From Acidobacteriota bacterium (lineage in GTDB: Bacteria > Acidobacteriota > Terriglobia > Terriglobales > Acidobacteriaceae), in the NCBI GenBank assembly GCA_021779935.1, contig JAJXZT010000062.1:62001-126000 (forward strand): a stretch of 64,000 bases of DNA, written 5' to 3'. Under the pieces are notes generated by a model. The model searched no databases and was not told the origin of the DNA. It worked only from the letters and a program-made list of their open reading frames with translations. Shown in pieces: positions 55,592 through 62,885 of the stretch. How positions within the stretch are numbered: position 1 is the stretch's first letter; each line of letters opens with the position of its first letter. Made by a program: the position numbers and the translations under genes.

Positions 55592-56842
55592 ATGAGAGAA
55601 ACTCTTGGAGTCTTGCTGGCCGGAGGAGCGGGAGAACGTCTCTACCCCCTCACGCGTGATCGGGCCAAACCGGCGGTCACTTTTGGCGGTATCTACCGAA
55701 TCATCGACATCACGCTCTCCAACTGCATCAACTCCGGCCTGCGCAGCGTGTATATCCTCACGCAATACAAGGCACTTTCGCTCAACCGCCACATCCGCGA
55801 AGGCTGGAGCATCGTCGCCCGCGAGCTTGGCGAGTTCATCGAAATCCTTCCGCCGATGAAGCGCGTCAGCGACAACTGGTACATGGGAACCGCAGACGCC
55901 GTTTACCAGAACATCTACTCCATCGGCAGCGAGGAACCGAAGCACGTCCTCATTCTCTCCGGCGATCACATCTACAAGATGAATTACGACCGGATGCTTC
56001 GCCAGCATCGCGACTCCGGCGCCGACGTCACGCTTGCCACCATCCTCATCGATCCCGCCGAGACGCGTCACTTTGGCGTCGTCGACATCGATCGCAACGG
56101 CCGCATCGTCGGCTTCGAGGAGAAGCCGCAGAAGACGCACATTCGCTCGCCCTACAATCCGGAGATGGTCTCCGCGTCGATGGGCATCTATCTCTTCAAC
56201 ACGGATGTGCTGATTCCCGTGTTGCTCAAGGACGCCGAGGATCCCGATTCGCGCCACGACTTCGGTCACGACATCCTGCCGAAGATGGTCGACGAGTACA
56301 AGGTCGATTCCTTCAACTTCATCGACGAGAACAAGAAGGAAGCGCTCTACTGGCGCGACGTCGGCACGCTCGAGGCGTATTACGAAGCCAACATGGACGT
56401 GGCTTCCGTCTCGCCCGTCTTCAACCTCTACGACGAGAGCTGGCCCATCCGCACCCACCAGCGCCAGTATCCGCCCGCCAAGTTCGTCTTCGCCGAAGCG
56501 GGACGAACCGGAACCGCCGTCGACTCCATCGTCTCCATGGGATGCATCGTCTCCGGCGCCATGGTGCGCGACAGTGTTCTCTCGCCCGACGTGCGCGTCA
56601 ACTCCTATGCCGAGGTCGATTCCAGCATCGTATTCTCACATGTCAATATAGGACGCCATTGCCGCGTCCGCCGCGCCATCATCGACCGCAACGTCCAACT
56701 GCCCGAAGGCACCGTCATCGGCTACGACACAGAAGCCGACCGCCAGAAATACTTCGTCACCGACAGCGGCATCACGGTCGTCACCCGCGACTACTCGCTC
56801 TTCGAGAACCCCGTGGCCGTCGACTACTTCACCTCGGAATAA
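55592..56842 (+). CDS. glgC: Glucose-1-phosphate adenylyltransferase (ADP-glucose pyrophosphorylase)
   Basis: The 416-residue product has VLLAGGAGERLYPLTRDRAKPAVTFGG, the nucleotidyltransferase signature, then LSGDHIYKMNY, GFEEKP and a C-terminal left-handed beta-helix region with SIVFSHVNIG and RAIIDRNVQLPEG. It makes ADP-glucose from ATP and glucose-1-phosphate, the committed step for glycogen. ATG 55592 follows AGGAAGCG; GTG 55589 is an alternative. It stands alone and has its own terminator. Confidence 0.92.
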   Translation: MRETLGVLLAGGAGERLYPLTRDRAKPAVTFGGIYRIIDITLSNCINSGLRSVYILTQYKALSLNRHIREGWSIVARELGEFIEILPPMKRVSDNWYMGTADAVYQNIYSIGSEEPKHVLILSGDHIYKMNYDRMLRQHRDSGADVTLATILIDPAETRHFGVVDIDRNGRIVGFEEKPQKTHIRSPYNPEMVSASMGIYLFNTDVLIPVLLKDAEDPDSRHDFGHDILPKMVDEYKVDSFNFIDENKKEALYWRDVGTLEAYYEANMDVASVSPVFNLYDESWPIRTHQRQYPPAKFVFAEAGRTGTAVDSIVSMGCIVSGAMVRDSVLSPDVRVNSYAEVDSSIVFSHVNIGRHCRVRRAIIDRNVQLPEGTVIGYDTEADRQKYFVTDSGITVVTRDYSLFENPVAVDYFTSE

Positions 56843-56848
56843 CCGTTT

Positions 56849-56887
56849 GTGGGTGTCTCCCGAAGGGACACCCCCACCCCCTGTTTT
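56849..56887 (+). terminator. Intrinsic terminator of glgC
   Basis: GGGTGTCTCC (56851-56860) and GGGACACCC (56865-56873) form a stem around CGAA with one bulged base, followed after a C-run by CTGTTTTT. Confidence 0.75.
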
Positions 56888-56905
56888 TAAATACTCTGTT
56901 TTCAG

Positions 56906-56933
56906 ATATCTACGCACTTTTCCCCGTAGATAT
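56906..56933. repeat. 9-bp perfect inverted repeat
   Basis: ATATCTACG (56906-56914) and CGTAGATAT (56925-56933) with a 10-base loop; no T-run follows. Purpose unknown. Confidence 0.6.
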
Positions 56934-57153
56934 TTGAACCACAAGGGGTTACGCCCATGTATTTGAAAAGAAAGAGGATCGCCGTCCCTGGAGCCGTGTC
57001 TGCACCGGGCGGCGCAAGACACACTGCTCCTACATCTATTGTTTCACGCTGATGGGGCAAAAGGTGACATCGATCTGGAAACTCTATTTGCCGTGTTTTG
57101 AAATAGCTACGGGAAATGTGTGACCGGCGTCCTCTTGACATGTGACTAATGCA

Positions 57154-57189
57154 GGTTTCGGAGGTGTCAGATGTTTCGGAGGTTTCGAA
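57154..57189. repeat. Period-9 micro-repeat, four units
   Basis: Units GGTTTCGGA, GGTGTCAGA, TGTTTCGGA and GGTTTCGAA follow each other in register. Confidence 0.75.
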
Positions 57190-57215
57190 AAGCAAAGGAC
57201 CACCTCAGAGAAGCG

Positions 57216-57254
57216 CAGAGGAAATTGCCGATTGACGAATTACGAATGACGATT
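57216..57254. repeat. Direct repeat copy 1 with heptamer core (GACGAAT)
   Basis: CAGAGGAAATTG followed by GACGAAT/TACGAAT/GACGATT heptamers. The first 37 bases match 57639-57675 at 33 positions. The two copies bracket the small membrane-protein gene. Confidence 0.75.
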
Positions 57255-57270
57255 GGAAAGAATTTTCGGA

Positions 57271-57294
57271 TTGCCGAATTGCCGAATTGTCGAA
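57271..57294. repeat. Period-8 micro-repeat, three units
   Basis: Units TTGCCGAA, TTGCCGAA and TTGTCGAA in register. Confidence 0.75.
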
Positions 57295-57374
57295 TTTGAA
57301 CGTCGAAGGACGATGGAGCAGGAAATCATTCGCAATTGCGAGCGAGCGGAGCTACAGTGTCCGGCGTGCCGAAC

Positions 57375-57623
57375 ATGCTCAATCACATAAAGAACTACTT
57401 GAAAGGCGTGTTGTACGGGATGTTGGCCTTGCTCGTTGCCCTCTTCATTGCGTTCCAGTGGGGAATGTGGCCCATCTGGCGGCGGCTTGGAAGGGAAAAT
57501 GTTGGCTTCGATCCTGTCAGTTTCGTGGTTCATTACAGTCCGATGCCAATCGTCTGGATCGTAGCCCTTCTCGTCTTCGCCCTCGGATTCTACTGGTCTC
57601 TGCGAAAGAAGATTTCGTCTTAG
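57375..57623 (+). CDS. Small two-span membrane protein, unknown
   Basis: The 82-residue product has two hydrophobic segments (about 12-30 and 58-76: PIVWIVALLVFALGFYW) and a positively charged end (RKKISS), so both termini are probably inside. Start ATG 57375 has only a weak ribosome site; the frame continues upstream to 57336. It lies between two copies of a 37-base direct repeat. No family recognised. Confidence 0.55.
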   Translation: MLNHIKNYLKGVLYGMLALLVALFIAFQWGMWPIWRRLGRENVGFDPVSFVVHYSPMPIVWIVALLVFALGFYWSLRKKISS

Positions 57624-57638
57624 GCAGATCCTTCACCA

Positions 57639-57677
57639 CAGAGGAAATTGTCGATTTACGATTTACGAATAACGACA
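57639..57677. repeat. Direct repeat copy 2 with heptamer core (GATTTAC)
   Basis: CAGAGGAAATTG followed by GATTTAC, GATTTAC and GAATAAC heptamers; second copy of the repeat at 57216. Confidence 0.75.
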
Positions 57678-57724
57678 AAGCTACCGATTGATTGTCGATG
57701 AATGCTCCCTTAGGATTGGTGAAT

Positions 57725-57850
57725 TCAGGACCTAAACATGGCCATGAATTCACGGACAACTTTCAGAAGCTCTGTTAGAGCTGCCAAAATAGGCTTCATG
57801 GCTGCAATAATCGGCAGAATTCGCGATGCCCCTTTTCTGTTCTTGCCCAT
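57725..57850 (-). CDS. 41-aa hydrophobic peptide B, paralogue of the peptide at 59647-59772
   Basis: Too short to be found by length alone, this 41-codon frame is supported by its twin at 59647. It begins MGKNRK (basic), continues as a hydrophobic helix (ILPIIAAMKPILAALTELLKVV) shorter charged turns, and ends EFMAMFRS. It matches the other copy at 20 of 41 positions with no gap, and nearly all other changes are conservative. GGGG lies 10 bases before ATG 57850. The start codon is part of a 10-bp leader hairpin. Basic N-terminus plus a hydrophobic helix and tight leader control are typical of type I toxin-like or membrane-acting peptides; that role is inferred. It lies 151 bases downstream of the HEPN-like gene. 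Confidence 0.7.
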   Translation of the reverse strand: MGKNRKGASRILPIIAAMKPILAALTELLKVVREFMAMFRS

Positions 57851-57892
57851 AGATAGACTGCCCCTTAAAGTTTTAAGCGCATTATCTATGGG
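57846..57892 (-). promoter_or_regulatory. Leader hairpin enclosing the start codon of peptide B
   Basis: On the minus-strand transcript CCCATAGATA (57892-57883) pairs perfectly with TATCTATGGG (57855-57846), which contains the ATG of peptide B. The ribosome site lies in the loop. Such pairing would hide the start codon until opened. Confidence 0.6.
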
Positions 57893-58001
57893 GTAGGATT
57901 AGAAGAAGGATATCCAGCACGGAGGATTTTAGGTCTCAATTCGCACAAGTTTCACAACTTTGTCTCCTGCCCGCATCGAAACGCAACTGAGGTGATGCAA
58001 C

Positions 58002-59396
58002 TTACTGTTCAGCGCGTTGCCGAATAATCGTGTTGGCAAACCGTATGCACGATATCGCGGTCTCAGAGGGGGGTATTACACCGTCGTGAATGGCTCGGTT
58101 CCGGGCGCGACGGATTTCATCCAAGGTTCGGTACGTTTCTTCTGAAAACTCTTCAATTATTCGAAGAGTCTCTATTATCACATCCGCAGTATAGGTGTCT
58201 GTTCTACTTAGCTTCTTAAGTCTGCTGCCTTCCACGTTCTTTGAAGTGAGTTTGTTCATCCAAAACTTCTGCAGCCACCGTTCGATGACCGTCCACCCCA
58301 AAATGAATGCCTGCAGTAATTCCCCCGACCAGAAGTGGTCTGTGGCTGCGTGCCATAATCTGCAGTCCCTGCTGAGTTCCACGTCGGCCGCTACTTTGGA
58401 TGCAAGTAAAATCAGATGCCGTACTCCAGATTCACCAACTAAACGTGGTTGGATTTTGTCGACATCCAAGATTTCGGCTGGATGACTGAACCCAATATAA
58501 GTTCCGTTTTCGGCAATATCAATATCTCCTAAATCAGAACTACCCAGAGGCCGGCACCGAATACCTAAGAGTTCTCCGCACGCTAAAACAAGATTGACAA
58601 GCTCTAAGCCTCCACTCTCGTGCGGCGTATCAACAGCTATAACTCCGGTTTTGAAAAGCACGACATCAGTACCTGCGAGTCTGAACTTCCAAAAGTGTCT
58701 CGAAGGGCACCATGTTGAATTTGGGTACCACTTGGCCCTGATTTTCTCCGCATCCGTCCGTTCTCGTACTTCTCCGAAGTTTGCGGTTGGGATGAACTTT
58801 CCCAGTCGTCCTTTCCGCCTATGCCCTACTTCAAAAATCAGGGGTGAAAGCATGTCATAAGAAGAAAGTCGCGCATTATCTTGAGTCAATTCGCGAGCGA
58901 CTATGTCCTCAGCGTTCAGGCGTGCCATGTTTCCGCTTATGTAGATTATTGCTAAGTGTTCCGTGAAGAGTACGGTGTCAAATATCGTATTCGATACGAG
59001 ATAAGGAACTGGATTCTGTAGAAGTGACCGTAGAAACTCGCTCATGTAACCTGCGAGTGTGCCGTGTGTACCAAAGAAACGGATGGGTTGTACAGGTACG
59101 CTTTCGAACGAATGACACACCTCGGGCAAGTGTTCGACCAAATCTTCGAACTCAAAGCTGCCTACCGGAATGAGCTCATCAACCTGTTCAACCCCAGGAG
59201 TGACGAATAGGATCGTAAAGGACGGGTTCAAGATTTCTATTATTCGACATTGAATCGCTCTCTCTTTGAAGATTCCGAGGTTCCTTCCTGGCCATTTCAT
59301 ATCGAGCCGGTTTATGTTGCTTCTGATATTCCCAATGAGATATTCAATCGTCATAGCGCGATTCATCCTCGTGAAACACTCTGCAAGCGACGGCAT
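58002..59396 (-). CDS. HEPN-type (R-x4-H) protein of unknown function between two peptide genes
   Basis: The 464-residue product has no recognised N-terminal domain. Its last 110 residues look like an all-helical HEPN domain: FILGWTVIERWLQKFWMN followed by a helix ending in DEIRRARNRAIHDGV, where Arg432 and His437 give the R-x4-H ribonuclease motif with the usual polar Asn after Arg. HEPN nucleases act in toxin-antitoxin, abortive-infection and CRISPR systems. Codon use is more A/T-rich than the neighbours, suggesting transfer. ATG 59396 has AAAGAGC upstream; ATGs at codons 11 and 15 are alternatives. Flanked on the same strand by two paralogous 41-residue peptides. Confidence 0.75.
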   Translation of the reverse strand: MPSLAECFTRMNRAMTIEYLIGNIRSNINRLDMKWPGRNLGIFKERAIQCRIIEILNPSFTILFVTPGVEQVDELIPVGSFEFEDLVEHLPEVCHSFESVPVQPIRFFGTHGTLAGYMSEFLRSLLQNPVPYLVSNTIFDTVLFTEHLAIIYISGNMARLNAEDIVARELTQDNARLSSYDMLSPLIFEVGHRRKGRLGKFIPTANFGEVRERTDAEKIRAKWYPNSTWCPSRHFWKFRLAGTDVVLFKTGVIAVDTPHESGGLELVNLVLACGELLGIRCRPLGSSDLGDIDIAENGTYIGFSHPAEILDVDKIQPRLVGESGVRHLILLASKVAADVELSRDCRLWHAATDHFWSGELLQAFILGWTVIERWLQKFWMNKLTSKNVEGSRLKKLSRTDTYTADVIIETLRIIEEFSEETYRTLDEIRRARNRAIHDGVIPPSETAISCIRFANTIIRQRAEQ

Positions 59397-59553
59397 CGTA
59401 AGCTCTTTAAGAGAATAAGAGCCAACTCCACGGCATCGTGCAGCCGCCCTTCCTAGGTGACCGACAAGAAATACAGGCCGCAGTCTTCCACTTCCCTTTC
59501 TCCAAGCGCGAGTCGGAGCTTTTGCCTATCATTTGCATCTGCCACTCCGTTGG

Positions 59554-59574
59554 CTGAATGCTGAGTGGCAACTG
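59554..59574. repeat. Degenerate heptamer repeat, short (CTGANTG)
   Basis: Units CTGAATG, CTGAGTG and GCAACTG; the first two share the core of the repeat at 31180. Confidence 0.5.
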
Positions 59575-59646
59575 CCGTTCTTGTCAATAACGCTTTCACG
59601 GGCATGGCAAGAAGTATTGATTCGCAGTTAGCATCAAAAGAAGAAA

Positions 59647-59772
59647 TCACGACTTAAAAAACAATAATATTTCTCGTGCAATTTTGAAGATGTCCGCCAA
59701 CACCGCGAGAATTGGCTTCAACAGGGCGAGTATCGAAAGAACCCGTGGGATCTGCTTGCGTCGTTTACCCAT
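59647..59772 (-). CDS. 41-aa hydrophobic peptide A, paralogue of the peptide at 57725-57850
   Basis: A 41-codon frame starting at ATG 59772: basic MGKRRK, then a hydrophobic helix (VLSILALLKPILAVLADI) and an end rich in Leu/Phe (EILLFFKS). The KPILA block, the RE pair at 33-34 and the final Ser are shared with peptide B, 20 of 41 identical. GGAG lies 9 bases before the ATG. It is 250 bases upstream of the HEPN-like gene on the same strand. Conservation of length, start, and leader structure across two diverged copies is strong evidence that it is translated. A membrane-acting toxin or signal peptide is inferred. Confidence 0.72.
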   Translation of the reverse strand: MGKRRKQIPRVLSILALLKPILAVLADIFKIAREILLFFKS

Positions 59773-59820
59773 AGTAGATTGCTCCATTAAATGACTTAAA
59801 TCTTTAGAGCAAATCTATGG
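59769..59820 (-). promoter_or_regulatory. Leader hairpin enclosing the start codon of peptide A
   Basis: CCATAG (59769-59774, containing the ATG complement) pairs with CTATGG (59815-59820), and GATTGCTC (59777-59784) with GAGCAAATC (59807-59815), with small bulges. Start codon and part of the GGAG ribosome site are thus paired, as in the leader of peptide B. Confidence 0.55.
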
Positions 59821-59964
59821 ACACAAATACGTTACGCGCCTTTTGCTGTTTTGGTGCGCAGTTTGGGGAGTTTTGTCAGTTTTGTTGTGTGCGGGTTCCA
59901 AACTGGCGTGAGCACGTGTCCTGCCCTTGCTTGTCACTTGCAGCACCAACACCTCAGCCGCCAC

Positions 59965-60498
59965 CTACACCCACCGACTCTTCACTCCCACGGCTCCCAC
60001 GCACCACATGATGGCGTCTTCGATTCGTTCGCGGTCGATCCCTTGTTCTTCCACCCAGCTTCCGAACTCCGGGTTTTCCAGCAGACGCGCGCTCAGGGCG
60101 CTCAGCACCGTCATGTAATCTGCCGGGACGCTGAGTTGCGTGGCCCTCACCAGGTCGTCGAGACACGCGATGCAGTCCAGCAGCACTCCGTCCTCGTCCG
60201 ACTTCTGTGAATTTGCGATGAACAGGCTCTCGGCTATATCGCAGAGAATATCGACCTCCGCCGGCGGCGTGCCCAATTCGCGCAAACCGTTGTCCGAGGC
60301 GGCAACGGCCGCTGCTGCCCGGTCGGCGCGCGTGAAGAACAGTATGCGTCCTTCGGACATGGCCGGACGGTCATTCTCTCCCTCCAGGGCGAACACCGTA
60401 TAAAATTGCGGCACTGGCGAAGCAGGATCGATGCGGAATCCCACCAGCGACAATCCTTCCACTGGCGCGGGCGGGGGAAACGGAACAAATTCGTTCAT
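59965..60498 (-). CDS. Soluble acidic protein, unknown function
   Basis: The 177-residue product has an N-terminal beta-rich half with FVPFPPPAPVEGLSLVGFRID and EGRILFFTRADRAAAA, and a helical, Asp/Glu-rich C-terminal half (DILCDIAESLFIAN, VLLDCIACLDDLVRA). No membrane segment or signal. Not recognised. ATG 60498 is preceded by a GAGGAG-type site (AGTTGTGAGGAGTTTACCAGC region), so the start is firm. It is divergent from the lipoprotein gene across 100 bases. Confidence 0.7.
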   Translation of the reverse strand: MNEFVPFPPPAPVEGLSLVGFRIDPASPVPQFYTVFALEGENDRPAMSEGRILFFTRADRAAAAVAASDNGLRELGTPPAEVDILCDIAESLFIANSQKSDEDGVLLDCIACLDDLVRATQLSVPADYMTVLSALSARLLENPEFGSWVEEQGIDRERIEDAIMWCVGAVGVKSRWV

Positions 60499-60598
60499 GC
60501 TGGTAAACTCCTCACAACTTCTCGCGTCAAATTAGGTTAGCAGTAACGAGAGTTCCGGACGACAACATCCTCGTTCCTTTGAACGACTGGGAGTATTT

Positions 60599-62044
60599 AT
60601 GCGCGTACGTCACTTACTTTTACTATTATCGATCTTCTCGATTGCATTTCTCGCCAGTTGCGGCGGTGGTGGCGGCAGCAGCAGTTCGCCCTTGCCTCCT
60701 CCTCCCAGCGGCAGCGGATCGTATACCAATTCCAGTCTGAACGGAACCTACGCCTTCACCGTCAACGGGACCAATGGCGGCAACGCATTCGCCCTGCTCG
60801 GCGTGTTTACCGCCGACGGCAACGGCAAGATCACCGGCGGACAGCAGAGCGTGAATGACGATGCGGGCGGCTACTCGCCCGCCAGCTCCATCAGCGGCAC
60901 CTACTCGGTCAGCGGCGACGGACGCGGCGAAATCGATTTGAACTTCTCCAGCGGCTCCGCCGTTCTGCGCTTCGTCTTTACCTCGACGGGCAAGGGGCGG
61001 TTGATCGAATTCTCCGGCACGGAAAACGCCAGCGGCCAGATTGAAAAAATTGACGCCACGGCTCCGGCCACCTTGAGCGGCACCTACGTCATGCGTCTCA
61101 ATGGCGATGACAATGGCGGCATTTACGCCGCAGTCGGCTCGCTCACCTTCGGCGCGAGCGGCAACGTCACCGGCATTCTCGACGAGAACGACGACGGATC
61201 GTATACGCCCTCGATGGCCGTGACCGGTTCCGTGACCGCCGGCAGCAGTTCCAATGCCGGATCGCTGTTGCTCAACACGCCCAACGGTCCCATCAACCTC
61301 ATCTATTACGTCGTGGATTCCTCGCACATTGAAGTGCTGGGCACGGACACGACCTTCCACGTATCGGGTTATGCGGACATGCAATCGTCGTCGGGCTTCT
61401 CCACGGCAGCGGCCAACGGAAGCTTCGTCTATGCCATTGCCGGTCTTTCCACCAACGGAAACATCATCGAGGTGGGCCGCTTTACGCTCGATGGCAGCGG
61501 CAACATCAGCGCCGGCCTGGAAGACTACAACGAAGTTGCCAACTACTATCCCAGCGTGGCTTTCACCGGGACGTATTCGGTGGACGCAACCGGACGCATG
61601 ATCGCCCAGTTCGTCTACGGCGGCACCAACGTCAACCTGGTCGGCTGGCTGAGTTCTTCGACGAAGGGCGTGCTGATGACAACGGATTCCTCGCTGGTGG
61701 AGTCCGGCGTGGTCAAGGCGCAATCGTCCTCGCTCTCCACGGCGAGCCTGAGCGGCAACTACGGAGCGCAACTTTCCGGCTACTACACCTCGAACGTGGA
61801 CTACATTGCGGCCCTTGCGGCCGACGGCAACGGGAACCTCACCGGCACGGCTGACATCAATGCCGGCGGAGCGCTCTCCACCCCGAGCGCCGCCGGGACG
61901 TACTCCATCGGCTCCAATGGGCGCGGCACCGGCACGCTCAGCGGCTTCAACGTGGCCTACTACGCCGTGGACGGCACCACCGCGTACTTCATCGCGGCAG
62001 ATCCCAACCGCGAATACCTCGGCTCGCTCCAGCAGCAGCAGTAA
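60599..62044 (+). CDS. Surface lipoprotein with four beta-rich repeats
   Basis: The 481-residue product has a lipoprotein signal with lipobox LASC (Cys about 21), then a Gly/Ser/Pro linker and four repeats of about 110 residues. Each repeat has an opening 'L.G.Y...L.G', a 'G..T.DG.GN.TG' turn and a closing 'GTYS...GRG'. The pattern is beta-rich with Gly-Asn turns, as in many exported acidobacterial lipoproteins. The role, perhaps adhesion or carbohydrate contact, is unknown. A strong terminator follows. Confidence 0.8.
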   Translation: MRVRHLLLLLSIFSIAFLASCGGGGGSSSSPLPPPPSGSGSYTNSSLNGTYAFTVNGTNGGNAFALLGVFTADGNGKITGGQQSVNDDAGGYSPASSISGTYSVSGDGRGEIDLNFSSGSAVLRFVFTSTGKGRLIEFSGTENASGQIEKIDATAPATLSGTYVMRLNGDDNGGIYAAVGSLTFGASGNVTGILDENDDGSYTPSMAVTGSVTAGSSSNAGSLLLNTPNGPINLIYYVVDSSHIEVLGTDTTFHVSGYADMQSSSGFSTAAANGSFVYAIAGLSTNGNIIEVGRFTLDGSGNISAGLEDYNEVANYYPSVAFTGTYSVDATGRMIAQFVYGGTNVNLVGWLSSSTKGVLMTTDSSLVESGVVKAQSSSLSTASLSGNYGAQLSGYYTSNVDYIAALAADGNGNLTGTADINAGGALSTPSAAGTYSIGSNGRGTGTLSGFNVAYYAVDGTTAYFIAADPNREYLGSLQQQQ

Positions 62045-62050
62045 ATCCCT

Positions 62051-62084
62051 CCGTCCCCGGGCAACCGCGCCTGGGGACGGTTTT
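62051..62084 (+). terminator. Intrinsic terminator of the lipoprotein gene
   Basis: CCGTCCCC (62051-62058) pairs with GGGGACGG (62073-62080), followed by TTTTC. Confidence 0.9.
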
Positions 62085-62285
62085 CATTCCTTTCCCGGAA
62101 CCGCTTCTTCGCCTCCCTTTCGCCATACTTTCGCCACAATTTCTGCCGTTCGTTGATACAATGCAGCAGCCCTAAGTCCAGCGAACTTTTTTGTTTACAG
62201 GTCCGTATAAGGCGGTATGGCCTGCGGTGCGGCAATCCCGTTGTCTGCCCCGGGAGCTTCCGCCCAATCCCAGAGGGAGACGCGC

Positions 62286-62885
62286 GTGGAAGACGCCCAG
62301 GTAGTCGAGCTGCTGGTTCGCCGGTGCATCGCCGGCGACGCCGCCGCCTGGGAAGAAATCGTCCAGCGCTTCAATCGCCGCATCTATAACATTTGCTACC
62401 GCTTCGCAGGTTCACCCACGGACGCCGAAGACCTCACGCAGGACGTTTTCATCAAGGTCTATCGCACCATGGCGAGCTACGATGGCGAGCGCGCGTCGTT
62501 CAATACCTGGATCACGACCGTTACGCGCAACCTGCTGGTCGACCACTTTCGCAAGACCAAGAACGACCGCATCACCGACTCCATCGATGCCGCTCCGGGA
62601 GAGAGCGAGGACGCCCTCCCGTTGAGCGATCGACTGGAGGACACCGGCCCGGCTCCGGACGCGCACCTGGAGCGTCGCGAAACCCGCGAACTGGTGCAGG
62701 CGGCATTGCAGAAGCTCTCCCCGGAGCTGCGGGAGGCCGTTATTTTGAGGGACTTGCAAGATATGGATTACAAAGAGATTGCACAGGCCCTGAGGGTTCC
62801 CGAAGGGACTGTGAAAAGCAGAATCAATCGTGGGCGGGCGGAACTTGCGCGCCTGCTACAACGTACATATAGGCAGGTGATGTAA
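62286..62885 (+). CDS. RpoE-like ECF sigma factor
   Basis: The 199-residue product has region 2 (CYRFAGSPTDAEDLTQDVFIKVYR, TWITTVTRNLLVDHFRK) and region 4 (LSPELREAVILRDLQDMDYKEIAQ, VPEGTVKSRINRGRAELAR). GTG 62286 is proposed because AGGGAGA precedes it and the typical length results; ATG 62217 would add 23 residues. The next gene, starting at once after the stop, is its zinc-finger anti-sigma partner. Confidence 0.88.
   Translation: MEDAQVVELLVRRCIAGDAAAWEEIVQRFNRRIYNICYRFAGSPTDAEDLTQDVFIKVYRTMASYDGERASFNTWITTVTRNLLVDHFRKTKNDRITDSIDAAPGESEDALPLSDRLEDTGPAPDAHLERRETRELVQAALQKLSPELREAVILRDLQDMDYKEIAQALRVPEGTVKSRINRGRAELARLLQRTYRQVM

Larger units (their letters stand above)
56888..57374. other. 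Gene-poor, micro-repeat-rich gap at the left of the accessory island
   Basis: No convincing gene is seen. The stretch holds a 9-bp inverted repeat (56906-56914 with 56925-56933), a run of four 9-base units (57154-57189), a heptamer/direct repeat (57216-57254) and a period-8 repeat (57271-57294). Base composition drops toward A/T from here to about 59.9 kb. A 97-codon minus-strand frame here is built from the 9-base repeat and is not believed. Confidence 0.5.

Noticed and set aside
56902-57195. 97-codon minus-strand frame after glgC
   Set aside because: Its start is simply the translated period-9 repeat and the rest is low in coding character.
58002-59396. Assignment of the HEPN-like protein to ApeA or another named abortive-infection family
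   Set aside because: Only the R-x4-H segment is recognisable; the first 340 residues match no family I know, so a specific name is not supported.
26776-59574. Micro-repeats considered as CRISPR arrays or insertion-sequence ends
   Set aside because: Units are 7-9 bases with no spacers of constant length, no cas genes and no transposase nearby.
59453-59650. 65-codon minus-strand frame between peptide A and the HEPN-like gene
   Set aside because: It overlaps the 3' end of peptide A and a heptamer repeat, has no ribosome site and no family resemblance.
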